A DNA stretch of 36,221 nt, taken from positions 1-36,221 of the IMG/VR virus record IMGVR_UViG_3300031612_000025. One strand, given 5' to 3'. Source of the DNA: a virus. Positions 1 through 7,658 of the stretch are shown here, piece after piece; positions within the stretch are counted from its first letter, which is position 1, and each line of letters begins with the position of its first letter. The position numbers were made by a program, and so were the translations under genes. Below the pieces are notes generated by a model that searched no databases, was not told the origin of the DNA, and was given only the letters and a program-made list of their open reading frames with translations.

Positions 1-108
1 GTTGACTCATTGAAAGTTGGCGGCGTTGCTGCTTTAATGTGTATAGGAAAAGCTTTCGCTGCATCTAAGGTAGGAGATCCTGAGTCTGCGTCTATTGGTA
101 AGGGTTAA
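1..108 (+). CDS. C-terminal end of an unknown protein (5' truncated)
   Basis: An open frame enters from the left edge and ends at TAA 106-108, giving 35 residues (ending GDPESASIGKG). The stretch VGGVAALMCIGKAFA is alanine- and glycine-rich and mildly hydrophobic. It could be a helix of a virion or membrane protein, but nothing identifies the family. It is followed after 21 bases by the next rightward gene, so it is probably the preceding gene of the same late operon. No function is assigned. Confidence 0.55.
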   Translation, partial: VDSLKVGGVAALMCIGKAFAASKVGDPESASIGKG

Positions 109-129
109 CCCCTAGCGGGATGGGATCTT

Positions 130-999
130 ATGAGTTATCGGCAGTCGGGAATTGCTTATAGAGAATCAGACTTTGTTTACAATAGGTCTGATGCGACCCT
201 ACACGTAGGTGTTATTAACGTAGTTTGTGGTACTCCTACGCTGTTCGAGTTCCCTTACCGTAAGTCTGGGACAGCATACCGGAACAGTTTCCTGTACCGT
301 GAGCCAGCTTCAAACAATAATACTTATGTAGTTAAAGCTTTCCCAGCTACGTTGGCTGTGACTACAGCGTTCTCTGCTGTGGCAGGCAAACCTATAGATG
401 TGGCTGCCGCTACGATCAATGTCGTTGCGGGTGTAGCTACAAACATTAACGTTGACGCTAACTTCATTGTCCTTCTTGAGGGCAACAATTATTCTGTGGT
501 TATGGACGCACCGAGTCTTGTGGTGGGCAACGTTCTGAACATGGCGACTATTCCTGTCACTACAGCGATGGACTCCACACAAGAAGTCATTATCGATGTG
601 GATACTATAGCGGCTACGGTTGCTGTGCCTACCCCTGCTGACATCAGCGGAGATTTCAGTATCACTACTGGAACAATAAAAGTGGTGGCTACTACCCCGG
701 ATGTGCTGCTGCATCGTATCTTGACTGTCCCTGAGAGTAATACTTTACCTCCGGTGCTGCGTCCTCAAGACGCTACTAAAGCTGCGTTCGCTTTACGTCA
801 ACACTACAAGCCTACAGCTAGAGGCATTAACCTAGTGATTGTGAACAACGCTTCAGTGCAAACGTTTATGCCATCAGATTTCTCTTCGGTAACACGAGTC
901 ATTTATGGTGGTCACGCGAGTCCCAACGATTTGACAGGGACAGAGCAAGCCATACTTATAGCCGCCGGTTATCAGTTTAGAGTAGGGGAGCCAGTCTAA
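130..999 (+). CDS. Probable virion structural protein with duplicated YRxSGxAYR motif
   Basis: 289 residues. The N-terminus carries two copies of a short Tyr/Arg/Ser motif, YRQSGIAYRES near residues 3-13 and YRKSGTAYRNS near 43-53. The middle (about 65-200) is rich in Val, Thr, Ala and Ile, as in beta-sandwich virion proteins. The C-terminal part (about 200-289) is a separate mixed region. I do not recognise a named family. The gene opens the tail-side rightward run, and its TAA overlaps the ATG of the next gene by one base (TAATG). Tail, neck or head-decoration protein are all possible; the structural role is inferred from composition and neighbours. Confidence 0.6.
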   Translation: MSYRQSGIAYRESDFVYNRSDATLHVGVINVVCGTPTLFEFPYRKSGTAYRNSFLYREPASNNNTYVVKAFPATLAVTTAFSAVAGKPIDVAAATINVVAGVATNINVDANFIVLLEGNNYSVVMDAPSLVVGNVLNMATIPVTTAMDSTQEVIIDVDTIAATVAVPTPADISGDFSITTGTIKVVATTPDVLLHRILTVPESNTLPPVLRPQDATKAAFALRQHYKPTARGINLVIVNNASVQTFMPSDFSSVTRVIYGGHASPNDLTGTEQAILIAAGYQFRVGEPV

Positions 1000-1382
1000 T
1001 GCCAATGTATTCATACAGGTGCGGTCATTGCCACACAATCTGGGACGTGATCCATAAGATGAAAGAGTCTTACGACGAGAGTTGTGAGAACTGTGGCGGG
1101 GAGCTAAACAAATACTATGGGAACGTTCAGATAGCCCCGTCGGTTATGCCTAGCAGATCCAACATTGATTTGGCTAAGACCAAAGCTAATGACGCTGCTA
1201 AAGATGTTGACATGGCAGCTTACAAACGGTTAAGGAAAGACGGGTTACAGCCTCCTAGCATTAACGGTTCAGCGAAACTGGAGGCCCGTGCCGGTACTAA
1301 GTGGGAAGTTAACGCAGGACATACTCTATCTCATGAAACTCGTAAGCAAGGGGAGAAAAGTCTACAGGAGCATTTAGGATGA
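999..1382 (+). CDS. FmdB-type zinc-ribbon protein
   Basis: 127 residues. The N-terminus matches the FmdB/CxxC regulatory family: MPMYSYRC-GHC, then W, then CENCGG. The four zinc ligands are Cys8, Cys11, Cys29 and Cys32. The rest is hydrophilic and charged with no further domain seen. Small FmdB ribbons are common in actinobacteriophage virion operons, but their function is unproven; DNA or protein binding through the zinc ribbon is the usual guess. The gene is coupled by one-base overlap to the gene before it and by an ATGA overlap to the head-tail adaptor-like gene after it, so it is co-translated with tail genes. Confidence 0.8.
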   Translation: MPMYSYRCGHCHTIWDVIHKMKESYDESCENCGGELNKYYGNVQIAPSVMPSRSNIDLAKTKANDAAKDVDMAAYKRLRKDGLQPPSINGSAKLEARAGTKWEVNAGHTLSHETRKQGEKSLQEHLG

Positions 1383-2320
1383 CTACCGCCCAGGTGTGGA
1401 TTGATTCCACTAGAGACATGTTGTTGTCTAGTTATGTGGAGGAGTTAGATGTTCTGACTGCTGCTATAACTGACACGACTGTTCAAACGTTGCAGATCCA
1501 AGGAACGTCTAGCAGCATAGCTAAGGGTGTGGTGTTCGAGGTTGGCACGGAAATGTTTTATTGCACTTCTGTAGCTGGTAACACAATCAACGTGTTCAGA
1601 GCGTATGCAGGTTCAACTGCTACCACTCACGCTATCGGGGATTTCCTTAGGGTCTCTCCGAAGTTCCCGACCTACCGTATCATCAACAGTATCAACGACG
1701 ATCTGTCAGATTTGAGTTCACCAGATAACGGTTTGTTCCAAATGAAAACTACGAGCTTCACCTACAATGGTGGGGTCGATGGATACAATTTAGCTGGATT
1801 AACTTCTGCCGAAATTAACTCTATCTACTTGGTCACTTACGCTGATGTAGGTTCCGAAGCTACAGAACCTCAAGTCCTTTCCTGGACGTTGCGTCGTAAC
1901 CGTGACACCACAGCGTTCTCTAGTGGTTTAGCTTTGATACTTTACACTGGGGTCTGGCCGGGTCAGAAAGTTACGGTCATGTACAAGTCGCCGTTGACTC
2001 CTATCGTGAATGGCAGCACACTACTTTCTTCTGTAGGTTTAGACACTACAGCTTACGATCTACCGTCGTTGGGTGCAGGTATGGCTCTGATGACTACTAC
2101 ACCTATACGTCGCGAGTTCTTGGACGCTGAGGGAACTTCTCGTTTGGCTGAGGAAGTACCTGCTGGTGCTATCTCTGCGTCGTTCCGTGATCTGATGGGT
2201 CGCCGTCGGGCTAGGGTGCAAGCAGAGTCGGCTCGTCTGATCTCTCGTTACCCACAAATTTGGAGCCGTAATGCTGCTGTAAGACCTACATCACAATGGA
2301 GCGGATACTCCGATGCCTAA
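1379..2320 (+). CDS. Head-tail adaptor/connector-like virion protein
   Basis: 313 residues. Residues about 40-110 hold a pattern typical of phage neck adaptors: a small beta domain (VFEVGTEMFYCTSV...NVFRAYAGSTATTHAIGDFLRV) followed by an amphipathic helix (YRIINSINDDLSDL). The V-x-R-x-x-x-GT-A-x-x-H-x-x-G type motif is what I rely on. The centre is beta-rich and the C-terminus is a basic helix (DLMGRRRARVQAESARLI). It starts on the ATGA overlap with the FmdB gene and ends 8 bases inside the next gene. Assignment to the head-tail joining complex is inference from this motif and position. Confidence 0.55.
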   Translation: MTTAQVWIDSTRDMLLSSYVEELDVLTAAITDTTVQTLQIQGTSSSIAKGVVFEVGTEMFYCTSVAGNTINVFRAYAGSTATTHAIGDFLRVSPKFPTYRIINSINDDLSDLSSPDNGLFQMKTTSFTYNGGVDGYNLAGLTSAEINSIYLVTYADVGSEATEPQVLSWTLRRNRDTTAFSSGLALILYTGVWPGQKVTVMYKSPLTPIVNGSTLLSSVGLDTTAYDLPSLGAGMALMTTTPIRREFLDAEGTSRLAEEVPAGAISASFRDLMGRRRARVQAESARLISRYPQIWSRNAAVRPTSQWSGYSDA

Positions 2321-4184
2321 CTCTCAAAGTCTGCCAGTCAACCTAAATGGGATATCTTACCTAGTTGACACTAGGCAGTACTCACGGACGACTGTGCCAG
2401 CTTTGCGTGAACAGCGCGATAACAGTGCTGAGCCTGGCGAGAACGCTTTGGACACGTCGGGTGCTTGGACACGTTCCCAAACAGATTGGTCTTATGGTGC
2501 TGGGCAAAATAGTTTTGACATTAGCGACAGCGACCGTCGTAGGTTTAACACTTCTTCTGGTATTGATATTTGGACGAAAGGGCAGATCACGCTTCTGCCC
2601 ATTACCGAAGAGAAACTGAACGCTGTTGAAACGAATTTAGATATCCAACGTATGGGTGTGTACGTGTACGCTGCTCATGGCGCTAACGCAGTCTTCTCTA
2701 CAGACCTTGTGCCTGCTGCACCGACGTGGACTCCGTTTGTTCCTCGCTCAGGTAAAGACGTTAAGGACATGACTTCCGATGGTGCGAACGCTTACTTCGC
2801 TTTTGGTTCTGCTGATACTATAGCTAAAGCTACGTTAGGTACAGCAGCTATTGACGGTAGCTGGCCTACTTCTGGTACCCAATCGGCAGACGTGTTGCAG
2901 GTAGCTGCGGGTCGTCTTATTGGTGCGTTAGGTGCAAACATTTTTGAGTTGGATGCTAACGGTGTGAAGCTTGGCAGTTCTTTGGATTACACTGCGCCGT
3001 TGGCTGCGACTACGTGGGTTTCTGTTAGCGGTGGCCCGTCGGGGATCTTCGCTGCGGCGAACACAGATAACACCGGGTCGGTATATCATATCAATGTGTC
3101 AGCTACTGACGGCACTTTGCAAACACCTATAGTTGGTGGGCAGTTACCTCACGGTGAGGAGATCAATAAGATCCTTGCGTACGGTGAGATACTATTGATA
3201 GCTACTACCGCCGGGTTACGTACTGCTCTTATCGACACACAATCTAACGCTGTGACTATCGGTCCAGTGATTGAAGAGGGTGGGGCTGCGTATGCGTTGG
3301 AGATTGATTCTAAGTTCGTGTGGTGGGGTGGAAGCGACGGCAAGATTTACAGAGCTAACCTTGCTGTGTTTACTTCTACGTTAGTTCCTGCTTGGGCACC
3401 AGATCTGGTGTCTACAGCGGGTTCAGGTAACGTTACTTCGGTTGCGCGTTTCTTAGGTAAAACATATTTCGGTGCTGTTGGTGATGGGGTTTATGGTGAG
3501 TCCGGCACTAACATAAAAGTTGCTACTGGGATACTCAACACTGGTGAAGTGTCGTGGTCAACTGTTGCCCCTAAACTTTTGCGTTCGGTGACAGTACGCC
3601 AAGACAGATCTCAATATACTTTCGGTGACACGGAATACAATCAGGCGTCAACGACATATCAGGACGCTGCTTTACAGTACCGTGGTAACCCTACTTCTGT
3701 GATGCCTGGTTCAGTGTTCTTCTCAGCGACGAACGATAATAACGTCCTCGATGAGGTAGGACCTCTACTCACTCAAGACCCTTTGCCTTTCAACTTCGTC
3801 ACACAATCCTCTGTGTCCTACAAATTCGTGCTAACAATCAACCGGGATGCTGTAGATACAACAGTAGCTCCGATCATTCAGGACTGGTTGACAAGCTGTA
3901 TCGTCACCCCCAGCCGAGTGGACGAGATCATTGCACCAATCATTATGCAACGCCAAGTCTTAACGTCCCGTAACGCTGGAGCCCCAGCAACGTTTGACTC
4001 TGCCACGATCTTCACGTCTCTTAGGAACGTTATGGAGACTGGCATCACAGTAGATTACATTGAAGGAACACGAGCCGAGAAAGTCACCATAGAGAGAATT
4101 TCAATGCAACCTAACCGTCTATCCGACAACGGAGACTGGTGGGAAGGTACCCTCATAGTGAGGTTGCTAACTGTACCAAAATAA
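2313..4184 (+). CDS. Large propeller-like tail protein (possible tail nozzle or baseplate protein)
   Basis: 623 residues, low in Cys and rich in Thr, Ser, Ala and Gly. From about residue 110 to 420 there are recurrent blade-like segments such as VYVYAAHGANAVFST, GANAYFAFGSADTIAKAT, ILLIATTAGLRTALI and SKFVWWGGSDGKIYRANL, the pattern of a beta-propeller. The C-terminal 200 residues are beta-rich (ISMQPNRLSDNGDWWEGTL near the end). In podoviruses the tail nozzle is a large propeller protein, so nozzle is an attractive guess; a siphovirus-type baseplate protein is the alternative. It follows the adaptor-like gene with an 8-base overlap and is followed after 9 bases by an exonuclease gene. Confidence 0.6.
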   Translation: MPNSQSLPVNLNGISYLVDTRQYSRTTVPALREQRDNSAEPGENALDTSGAWTRSQTDWSYGAGQNSFDISDSDRRRFNTSSGIDIWTKGQITLLPITEEKLNAVETNLDIQRMGVYVYAAHGANAVFSTDLVPAAPTWTPFVPRSGKDVKDMTSDGANAYFAFGSADTIAKATLGTAAIDGSWPTSGTQSADVLQVAAGRLIGALGANIFELDANGVKLGSSLDYTAPLAATTWVSVSGGPSGIFAAANTDNTGSVYHINVSATDGTLQTPIVGGQLPHGEEINKILAYGEILLIATTAGLRTALIDTQSNAVTIGPVIEEGGAAYALEIDSKFVWWGGSDGKIYRANLAVFTSTLVPAWAPDLVSTAGSGNVTSVARFLGKTYFGAVGDGVYGESGTNIKVATGILNTGEVSWSTVAPKLLRSVTVRQDRSQYTFGDTEYNQASTTYQDAALQYRGNPTSVMPGSVFFSATNDNNVLDEVGPLLTQDPLPFNFVTQSSVSYKFVLTINRDAVDTTVAPIIQDWLTSCIVTPSRVDEIIAPIIMQRQVLTSRNAGAPATFDSATIFTSLRNVMETGITVDYIEGTRAEKVTIERISMQPNRLSDNGDWWEGTLIVRLLTVPK

Positions 4185-4193
4185 GGGAGCTTC

Positions 4194-4949
4194 ATGGCTA
4201 AGGTATTATTCTACGATATAGAAACTGCGCCTAACCTCGCATATGTGTGGGGCCAGTACGAGCAGAACGTTGTGCAGCAGTATCGCGAGTGGTACCTAAT
4301 GTGCTTTGCTTACCGTTGGGAGCATCAAAAGAAAACTAAAGTAATTTCTTTAACGGACTTTGAACTGTACAACGAAGACCCAGAAAATGACAGAGAAGTA
4401 GCTCAAGCTTTATGGGATCTGTTTGATGAGGCAGACATTGTAGTAGCGCATAACGGTGACCGGTTCGACATGCGTAAAGCTAACGCACGGTTTATTGTTC
4501 ATGGCTTGTCAGCACCTAGCCCAGTGCAACAGATAGATACTCTTAAAGTAGCTCGTAGGTACTTTATGTTTAACAGCAACAAACTTGGCGACCTTGGTCA
4601 ACACCTTAAGCTCGGTAAGAAAGAATCTACTGGCGGCTTCGAGCTATGGGTAGGTTGCATGAAGGGCGAAGTTCAAGCTTGGAAACGTATGATCAAGTAC
4701 GCACGTCAGGACGTAAACCTTCTGATGGATGTTTACTATAAGCTCCGTCCGTTCATGACTACTCATCCTAACAAAAACATTATTGATGACACTTCAAGGA
4801 ATTGCCCTACTTGTTCAGGGACTAAGTTGATGAGGCGTGGATATAAACGTAACCGCACTACTTCATACGTCGCTTTGCAGTGTATGCAATGTGGTTCTTA
4901 TTGTCGCGAGAGATTAAAGTCTAATGAAGTTAGTCCGGGAGTAGCGTAA
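4194..4949 (+). CDS. DnaQ/YprB-like DEDDy 3'-5' exonuclease with C-terminal zinc ribbon
   Basis: 251 residues. Exo I is FYDIET (Asp8, Glu10), Exo II is AHNGDRFD (His86, Asn87, Asp92) and Exo III is YARQD (Tyr169, Asp173), so it is a DEDDy RNase H-fold exonuclease like those of proofreading domains and the YprB group. Residues 204-237 form a zinc ribbon (CPTC and CMQC, Cys204, 207, 230, 233). No polymerase domain follows, so it is a stand-alone nuclease. GGGAG lies 5 bases before the ATG. It sits at the end of a virion operon, away from the leftward recombination genes. A role in DNA processing, proofreading in trans or host DNA degradation is possible but not shown. Confidence 0.85.
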   Translation: MAKVLFYDIETAPNLAYVWGQYEQNVVQQYREWYLMCFAYRWEHQKKTKVISLTDFELYNEDPENDREVAQALWDLFDEADIVVAHNGDRFDMRKANARFIVHGLSAPSPVQQIDTLKVARRYFMFNSNKLGDLGQHLKLGKKESTGGFELWVGCMKGEVQAWKRMIKYARQDVNLLMDVYYKLRPFMTTHPNKNIIDDTSRNCPTCSGTKLMRRGYKRNRTTSYVALQCMQCGSYCRERLKSNEVSPGVA

Positions 4950-4970
4950 CTAAGGTAGTATCATCTCTAA

Positions 4971-5013
4971 GAGGGGGAGAGTAGACCCGGAGGGTCGCGA
5001 TACTTTCCCCTTC
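4971..5013. other. Nested hairpin (cruciform-like) after the exonuclease gene
   Basis: GAGGGGGAGAGTA (4971-4983) pairs with TACTTTCCCCTTC (5001-5013) over 13 bp with two G-U pairs. A second perfect hairpin, GACCC-GGA-GGGTC (4984-4996), fills the loop. There is no T-run directly after it, so a simple intrinsic terminator is less likely than an RNA end-protecting structure or protein site. It lies 22 bases after the exonuclease stop. Confidence 0.55.
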
Positions 5014-5035
5014 TACAAGTAGTACAAAAAAGAAA

Positions 5036-5071
5036 CATCCCCCCAGGAAAGAATCAGAAACCGGGGGGATG
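5036..5071. terminator. Bidirectional transcription terminator between convergent operons
   Basis: CATCCCCCC (5036-5044) pairs perfectly with GGGGGGATG (5063-5071) around an 18-base loop. On the left side the plus strand reads ACAAAAAAGAAA, which gives a U-rich tail for leftward transcripts of the early operon ending at 5097. It lies exactly between the rightward exonuclease gene and the leftward operon. Rightward transcripts would lack a clean U-run. Confidence 0.7.
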
Positions 5072-5096
5072 CTAACGGGTAGCAACTCGCGACAAA

Positions 5097-5444
5097 TTAT
5101 TTACCCGCCGGGCCGTGGCCCACTTTTTTAAGCATACCACGTAACTCAGCGAAACGTTTAAGGTTCTCTTCTTTCGACAGGTACTTGACACCTGGGAGAA
5201 CGCCAGTGGCTTTCCAATCAGAAGACTCTTGCCTAAGAGTAGCCTGATAGTGAATCCAGAACTGGCTGATACTCGGCCAGTAGTCTGAGTCTGTAGATAG
5301 GTTCGCTACTGTTGTTTGACAACTGTTAAACTTTTTGTCTACTAAGAACAGGTGCCACGCTTTGAGCGTTGGGTCTGGTGGTTTCGCATTCCACCAGACT
5401 GCGGACATCTGTAACATTATTTGGTCTGCTTCTGTCTCAGTCAT
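5097..5444 (-). CDS. Putative replicative-helicase loader (G39P-like)
   Basis: 115 residues. It is helical, with the pattern seen in phage loader/inhibitor proteins of the G39P type and DnaB-loader-like actinophage proteins: W-x(n)-DPTLKAWHLFL, then CQTTVANL, then WPSISQFWIHYQA. These proteins deliver a DnaB-type helicase to the origin; the helicase itself is not in this window. Its start overlaps the end of the WhiB gene by 8 bases and it is the last gene of the leftward operon, just before a strong terminator. The family call is by pattern only, so a generic early protein remains possible. Confidence 0.45.
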   Translation of the reverse strand: MTETEADQIMLQMSAVWWNAKPPDPTLKAWHLFLVDKKFNSCQTTVANLSTDSDYWPSISQFWIHYQATLRQESSDWKATGVLPGVKYLSKEENLKRFAELRGMLKKVGHGPAGK

Positions 5445-5721
5445 TTTGTTCTTTCTTCTTTCTGGCTTCTCCCCGCTTGTAAAGATTGAATGCTTTAACA
5501 GGGTCGAAACCTGCTTGCCCCATCAAATTCTTACGTGCGTTAGCTGTCTTGCCTCCCCATGTGCAGGCAGGTGTGTACGATATGCGTCGGTGCCAGTCCA
5601 CATCAGAGATAGCTTCCCAGAAGCATTCCTCTTTGACGGGGCATGGTAAGCAATGACTTGGGACAACTTCCCCTGCGTCCAGCCCCCGGCATACGGCGCT
5701 GTCGCGCCAATCAGCTTTCAC
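5437..5721 (-). CDS. WhiB-like Fe-S regulator, divergent
   Basis: 94 residues. DWRDSAVC (Cys11) is followed by CLPCPVKEEC (Cys24, Cys27, Cys33), the Cys-x2-Cys-x5-Cys spacing that binds a 4Fe-4S cluster in WhiB proteins. TWGGKTANAR at 54-63 stands in for the family's G[VI]WGG turn and the basic C-terminal DNA-contact segment. An extra Cys53 lies next to the turn. WhiB proteins bind the principal sigma factor and DNA to control transcription. Phage copies are known to interfere with host WhiB function. It overlaps both neighbours by 8-11 bases in the leftward operon. Confidence 0.85.
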   Translation of the reverse strand: MKADWRDSAVCRGLDAGEVVPSHCLPCPVKEECFWEAISDVDWHRRISYTPACTWGGKTANARKNLMGQAGFDPVKAFNLYKRGEARKKKEQND

Positions 5722-6019
5722 GCTGGTTACGCATCATCAGGATTCGTTCCATCGTCCCACCCAGATGGGAGCGTGCCGTTCTTCGAGACGAACGCAGGGT
5801 GTATTCTATAGCTGATATCGTGTAAGCATCTGTATGGTGTAAAGCGTTTATGATTTCTTCTTGCTGGTATCCGGCTTCTATACATTTCCTAACGATCCCT
5901 CTCACTTGGTTGTATGGGGCAATAGGCTTTGGGTGTGCCTCGTTCCAGAACCTGTCTATGACTAGTGTGGCATCTTCTGTGGTTACAGTGGTGGTTGTTA
6001 GACGTAAGTTGCTGCTCAC
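5711..6019 (-). CDS. Hypothetical early helical protein
   Basis: 102 residues. A Thr-rich N-terminus (LTTTTVTTEDATLVIDRFW) leads into a helical segment (NQVRGIVRKCIEAGYQQEEIINALHHTDAYTISAIEYTLR) that resembles small three-helix replication or DNA-binding proteins. The C-terminus is basic (RSSRRTARSHLGG). No family is recognised. Its ATG overlaps the resolvase stop by 4 bases and it overlaps WhiB downstream by 11 bases, so it is clearly translated as part of the operon. Confidence 0.65.
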   Translation of the reverse strand: MSSNLRLTTTTVTTEDATLVIDRFWNEAHPKPIAPYNQVRGIVRKCIEAGYQQEEIINALHHTDAYTISAIEYTLRSSRRTARSHLGGTMERILMMRNQRES

Positions 6020-6345
6020 AACAACTCGTTCATAAGCTCAGCATATTTAGATAGAGGCATCACTACATAAGATTCGGAAACGTTTTTGCCTCGTCTCTTA
6101 ACGATAACAGACCACCAGCGAGCGCCAGCGTTCCGTGCTTCTTGCTCCCCTTCGGACATCCACCCACTGAAGTTTAACTGTTTATGATTCTTGCATTCTA
6201 AGACTGTGTTGGGCATCCCGATGAGATCCCCTTTGTCTAGGTTCCCTGCCAGAGCGCGTCGTTCTACCCAGAACTTGGTGTGCTCACTTAGGTACACCGC
6301 ACATTCCCTCTCAAACGTCGTTCCTTTAGCCTTGTTTATACTCAT
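6016..6345 (-). CDS. Holliday-junction-resolvase-like PD-(D/E)XK nuclease
   Basis: 109 residues from the chosen ATG. GTTFERECAVYL supplies the conserved Glu12, GNLDKGDLIG supplies Asp40 and VLECKNHK supplies Glu50 and Lys52, the order E...D...ExK of archaeal Hjc-type and phage resolvases. NFSGWMSEGEQEARNAGARWWSVIVKRRG follows as in many actinophage homologues. I chose the ATG at 6345 because it forms an ATGA overlap with the gene before it and has GGAGGGAAGAG just upstream; a GTG at 6360 lacks this. It likely resolves recombination intermediates made by the annealing protein encoded upstream. Confidence 0.75.
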   Translation of the reverse strand: MSINKAKGTTFERECAVYLSEHTKFWVERRALAGNLDKGDLIGMPNTVLECKNHKQLNFSGWMSEGEQEARNAGARWWSVIVKRRGKNVSESYVVMPLSKYAELMNELL

Positions 6346-6665
6346 AACTCTTCCCTCCACATTTCATTTAATTCTTGTACTTCAAACCGGTATTCGATTG
6401 ACTCAATTATGAAGTTAGATCTCAAAGCCCATAGAGGTAATCCTTTAAGTGATTCAGGGTACTCGGGGTTCTCTTGGACGGTGAACAAGTAATGATCTAG
6501 GCGACCTAACAAATCGTCTGTTAAAGCTATCGCTATCAAGTCGGTGTAGCTTGGAAGAGTTAATCCGGTTTGTTCGTTCTCTTCGTCGTCGTATTCTTCC
6601 ATGATCTCCAACAAAATAGGGAAGGGGAGCGGCCTCGTCCAAGAGCCACTCCCCCATTCTGCCAC
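6342..6665 (-). CDS. Hypothetical acidic early protein
   Basis: 107 residues from GTG at 6665. It has an aromatic, basic N-terminal segment (WGSGSWTRPLPFPILLEI), then a very acidic one (MEEYDDEENEQTG), then a helical C-terminus ending FEVQELNEMWREEL. An ATG at 6602 with GGAG only 3 bases upstream is an alternative start and would drop the first 21 residues; compact spacing to the gene before favours GTG. No family is recognised. The resolvase start overlaps its stop by 4 bases. Confidence 0.6.
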   Translation of the reverse strand: MAEWGSGSWTRPLPFPILLEIMEEYDDEENEQTGLTLPSYTDLIAIALTDDLLGRLDHYLFTVQENPEYPESLKGLPLWALRSNFIIESIEYRFEVQELNEMWREEL

Positions 6666-6675
6666 AAATACCAGC

Positions 6676-6843
6676 CTATAGGTACTTGTCTTGCATCATT
6701 CTGATCCCGTTACGGATTACTTGGGCTTGAGGAATGCCGTTATCTTCGGCATGTTGCCTCACCCAAATAAGCTGTTCGGCGCTCAGGTTCAAGTTAAAAT
6801 GTTCTGATAGTCGTTCACCGACTCGTCCTTTTGGCATTCCCAT
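6676..6843 (-). CDS. Ribbon-helix-helix (Arc/MetJ/CopG-like) small protein
   Basis: 55 residues. The sequence reads MGMPKGRVGERLSEHFNLNL, then SAEQLIWVRQHAEDNGIPQ, then AQVIRNGIRMMQDKYL. A short beta strand (HFNLNLS) is followed by helix A, a turn at NGIPQ, and helix B with the typical AQVIRNGIR. This is the layout of dimeric RHH repressors. Its ATG overlaps the TAA of SSB (TAATG), which proves coupling by position; an ATG at 6837 is also possible. RHH proteins bind short dyads through the beta ribbon, so it is a candidate for the repeated dyads near 10.2 and 12.5 kb, though nothing shows this directly. Confidence 0.7.
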   Translation of the reverse strand: MGMPKGRVGERLSEHFNLNLSAEQLIWVRQHAEDNGIPQAQVIRNGIRMMQDKYL

Positions 6844-7256
6844 TAGAACGGTTCCTCCCCTACTGCAAATGCAGCCTGAACTATAGCGACTGCTTTGCCA
6901 TCTTCCACTTTAGCTGGAGATGGGCCAGATTTTACTGCGTTGAACCTTACGGATGGTCCTCCGTCGTTAGCGATGAAGACGTGCTTAGAACGGTTCTTGC
7001 CTGTCTCCTTGTCCTCCCATTTGTCTTGCTGCATGTACCCTGCTAGGACTACGCGAGTGCCTTTAGGTAGTTCCGCCATGTTCTCAGCGAAATCTCCGAA
7101 GCAAGTAGCGTCGAAGAAATGACTGGTCCTGTTGCCTTTCTCCTCGGAGCCTTTGTTCACTGCGATAGAGAACTTGGTTACTGCGACTCCTTTGGGTGAG
7201 AACCTTAGCTCAGGTTCTCTGGTTAGGTTTCCGATTAATGTCATGTCACTGCTCAT
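6843..7256 (-). CDS. ssb: Single-stranded DNA-binding protein (SSB)
   Basis: 137 residues. The OB-fold is clear: MTLIGNLTREPELRFSPKG, then VTKFSIAVNKG, then FFDATCFGDFAENMAELPKGTRVVLAGYMQQDKWEDKETG. The C-terminus ends GEEPF, a reduced form of the acidic DDDIPF-like tip that recruits partner proteins. It is shorter than host SSB (about 160-180 residues) because the flexible linker is short. It lies directly after the annealing protein gene (no gap) in the recombination block and would coat ssDNA during replication and annealing. Confidence 0.92.
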   Translation of the reverse strand: MSSDMTLIGNLTREPELRFSPKGVAVTKFSIAVNKGSEEKGNRTSHFFDATCFGDFAENMAELPKGTRVVLAGYMQQDKWEDKETGKNRSKHVFIANDGGPSVRFNAVKSGPSPAKVEDGKAVAIVQAAFAVGEEPF

Positions 7257-7658
7257 TTATTTCTCCTTCTTATCTAGAGCGTTGTAAAGGTAATAGCTGT
7301 CCCCGGCCCACAAATGCAAAGCAAGCCCACATCTCATGGCCCCACGCTTTATAGCGTCTGAGATGCAGTCCTTCAGCGCTTCGCCCTGGTTGTTCACACG
7401 GCGTTCTGTCGCTCCTGCTTCCTCGATAGTAACTTCCTTACCGTCTATCGTCACGGTAAGCGCTAAGACAATCCCCTCGACTTTGCCTTCAGGACTGTAA
7501 AGCACCTGCTTGACTTCTGTCGAGTACGGTCCGAGGATACCCAGCAACGACTGAGTGACCTCACTATGGCTCACGTAAGCCGCTGCAAAAGATCCCGGTT
7601 TCTGCTTGACAACAGAAGCAGGGAAAGGTTTAGCGAGCTTCTTTAACTGCTCAGACAT
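7257..7658 (-). CDS. Putative single-strand annealing protein (Rad52/ERF-like)
   Basis: 133 residues. The pattern GSFAAAYVSHSEVTQSLLGI, then VEGIVLALTVTIDGKEVTIEEAG, then NNQGEALKDCISDAIKRGAMRCGLALHLWAG is that of short actinophage annealing proteins: a beta-hairpin core followed by the helix with the SDAIKRAAMR-like motif shared with ERF and Rad52-type proteins. Such proteins bind ssDNA as rings and anneal complementary strands. It is flanked by a Cas4-like nuclease two genes upstream and by SSB immediately downstream, the usual recombination trio. The family level (ERF, Sak or Rad52) cannot be settled by eye. Confidence 0.65.
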   Translation of the reverse strand: MSEQLKKLAKPFPASVVKQKPGSFAAAYVSHSEVTQSLLGILGPYSTEVKQVLYSPEGKVEGIVLALTVTIDGKEVTIEEAGATERRVNNQGEALKDCISDAIKRGAMRCGLALHLWAGDSYYLYNALDKKEK

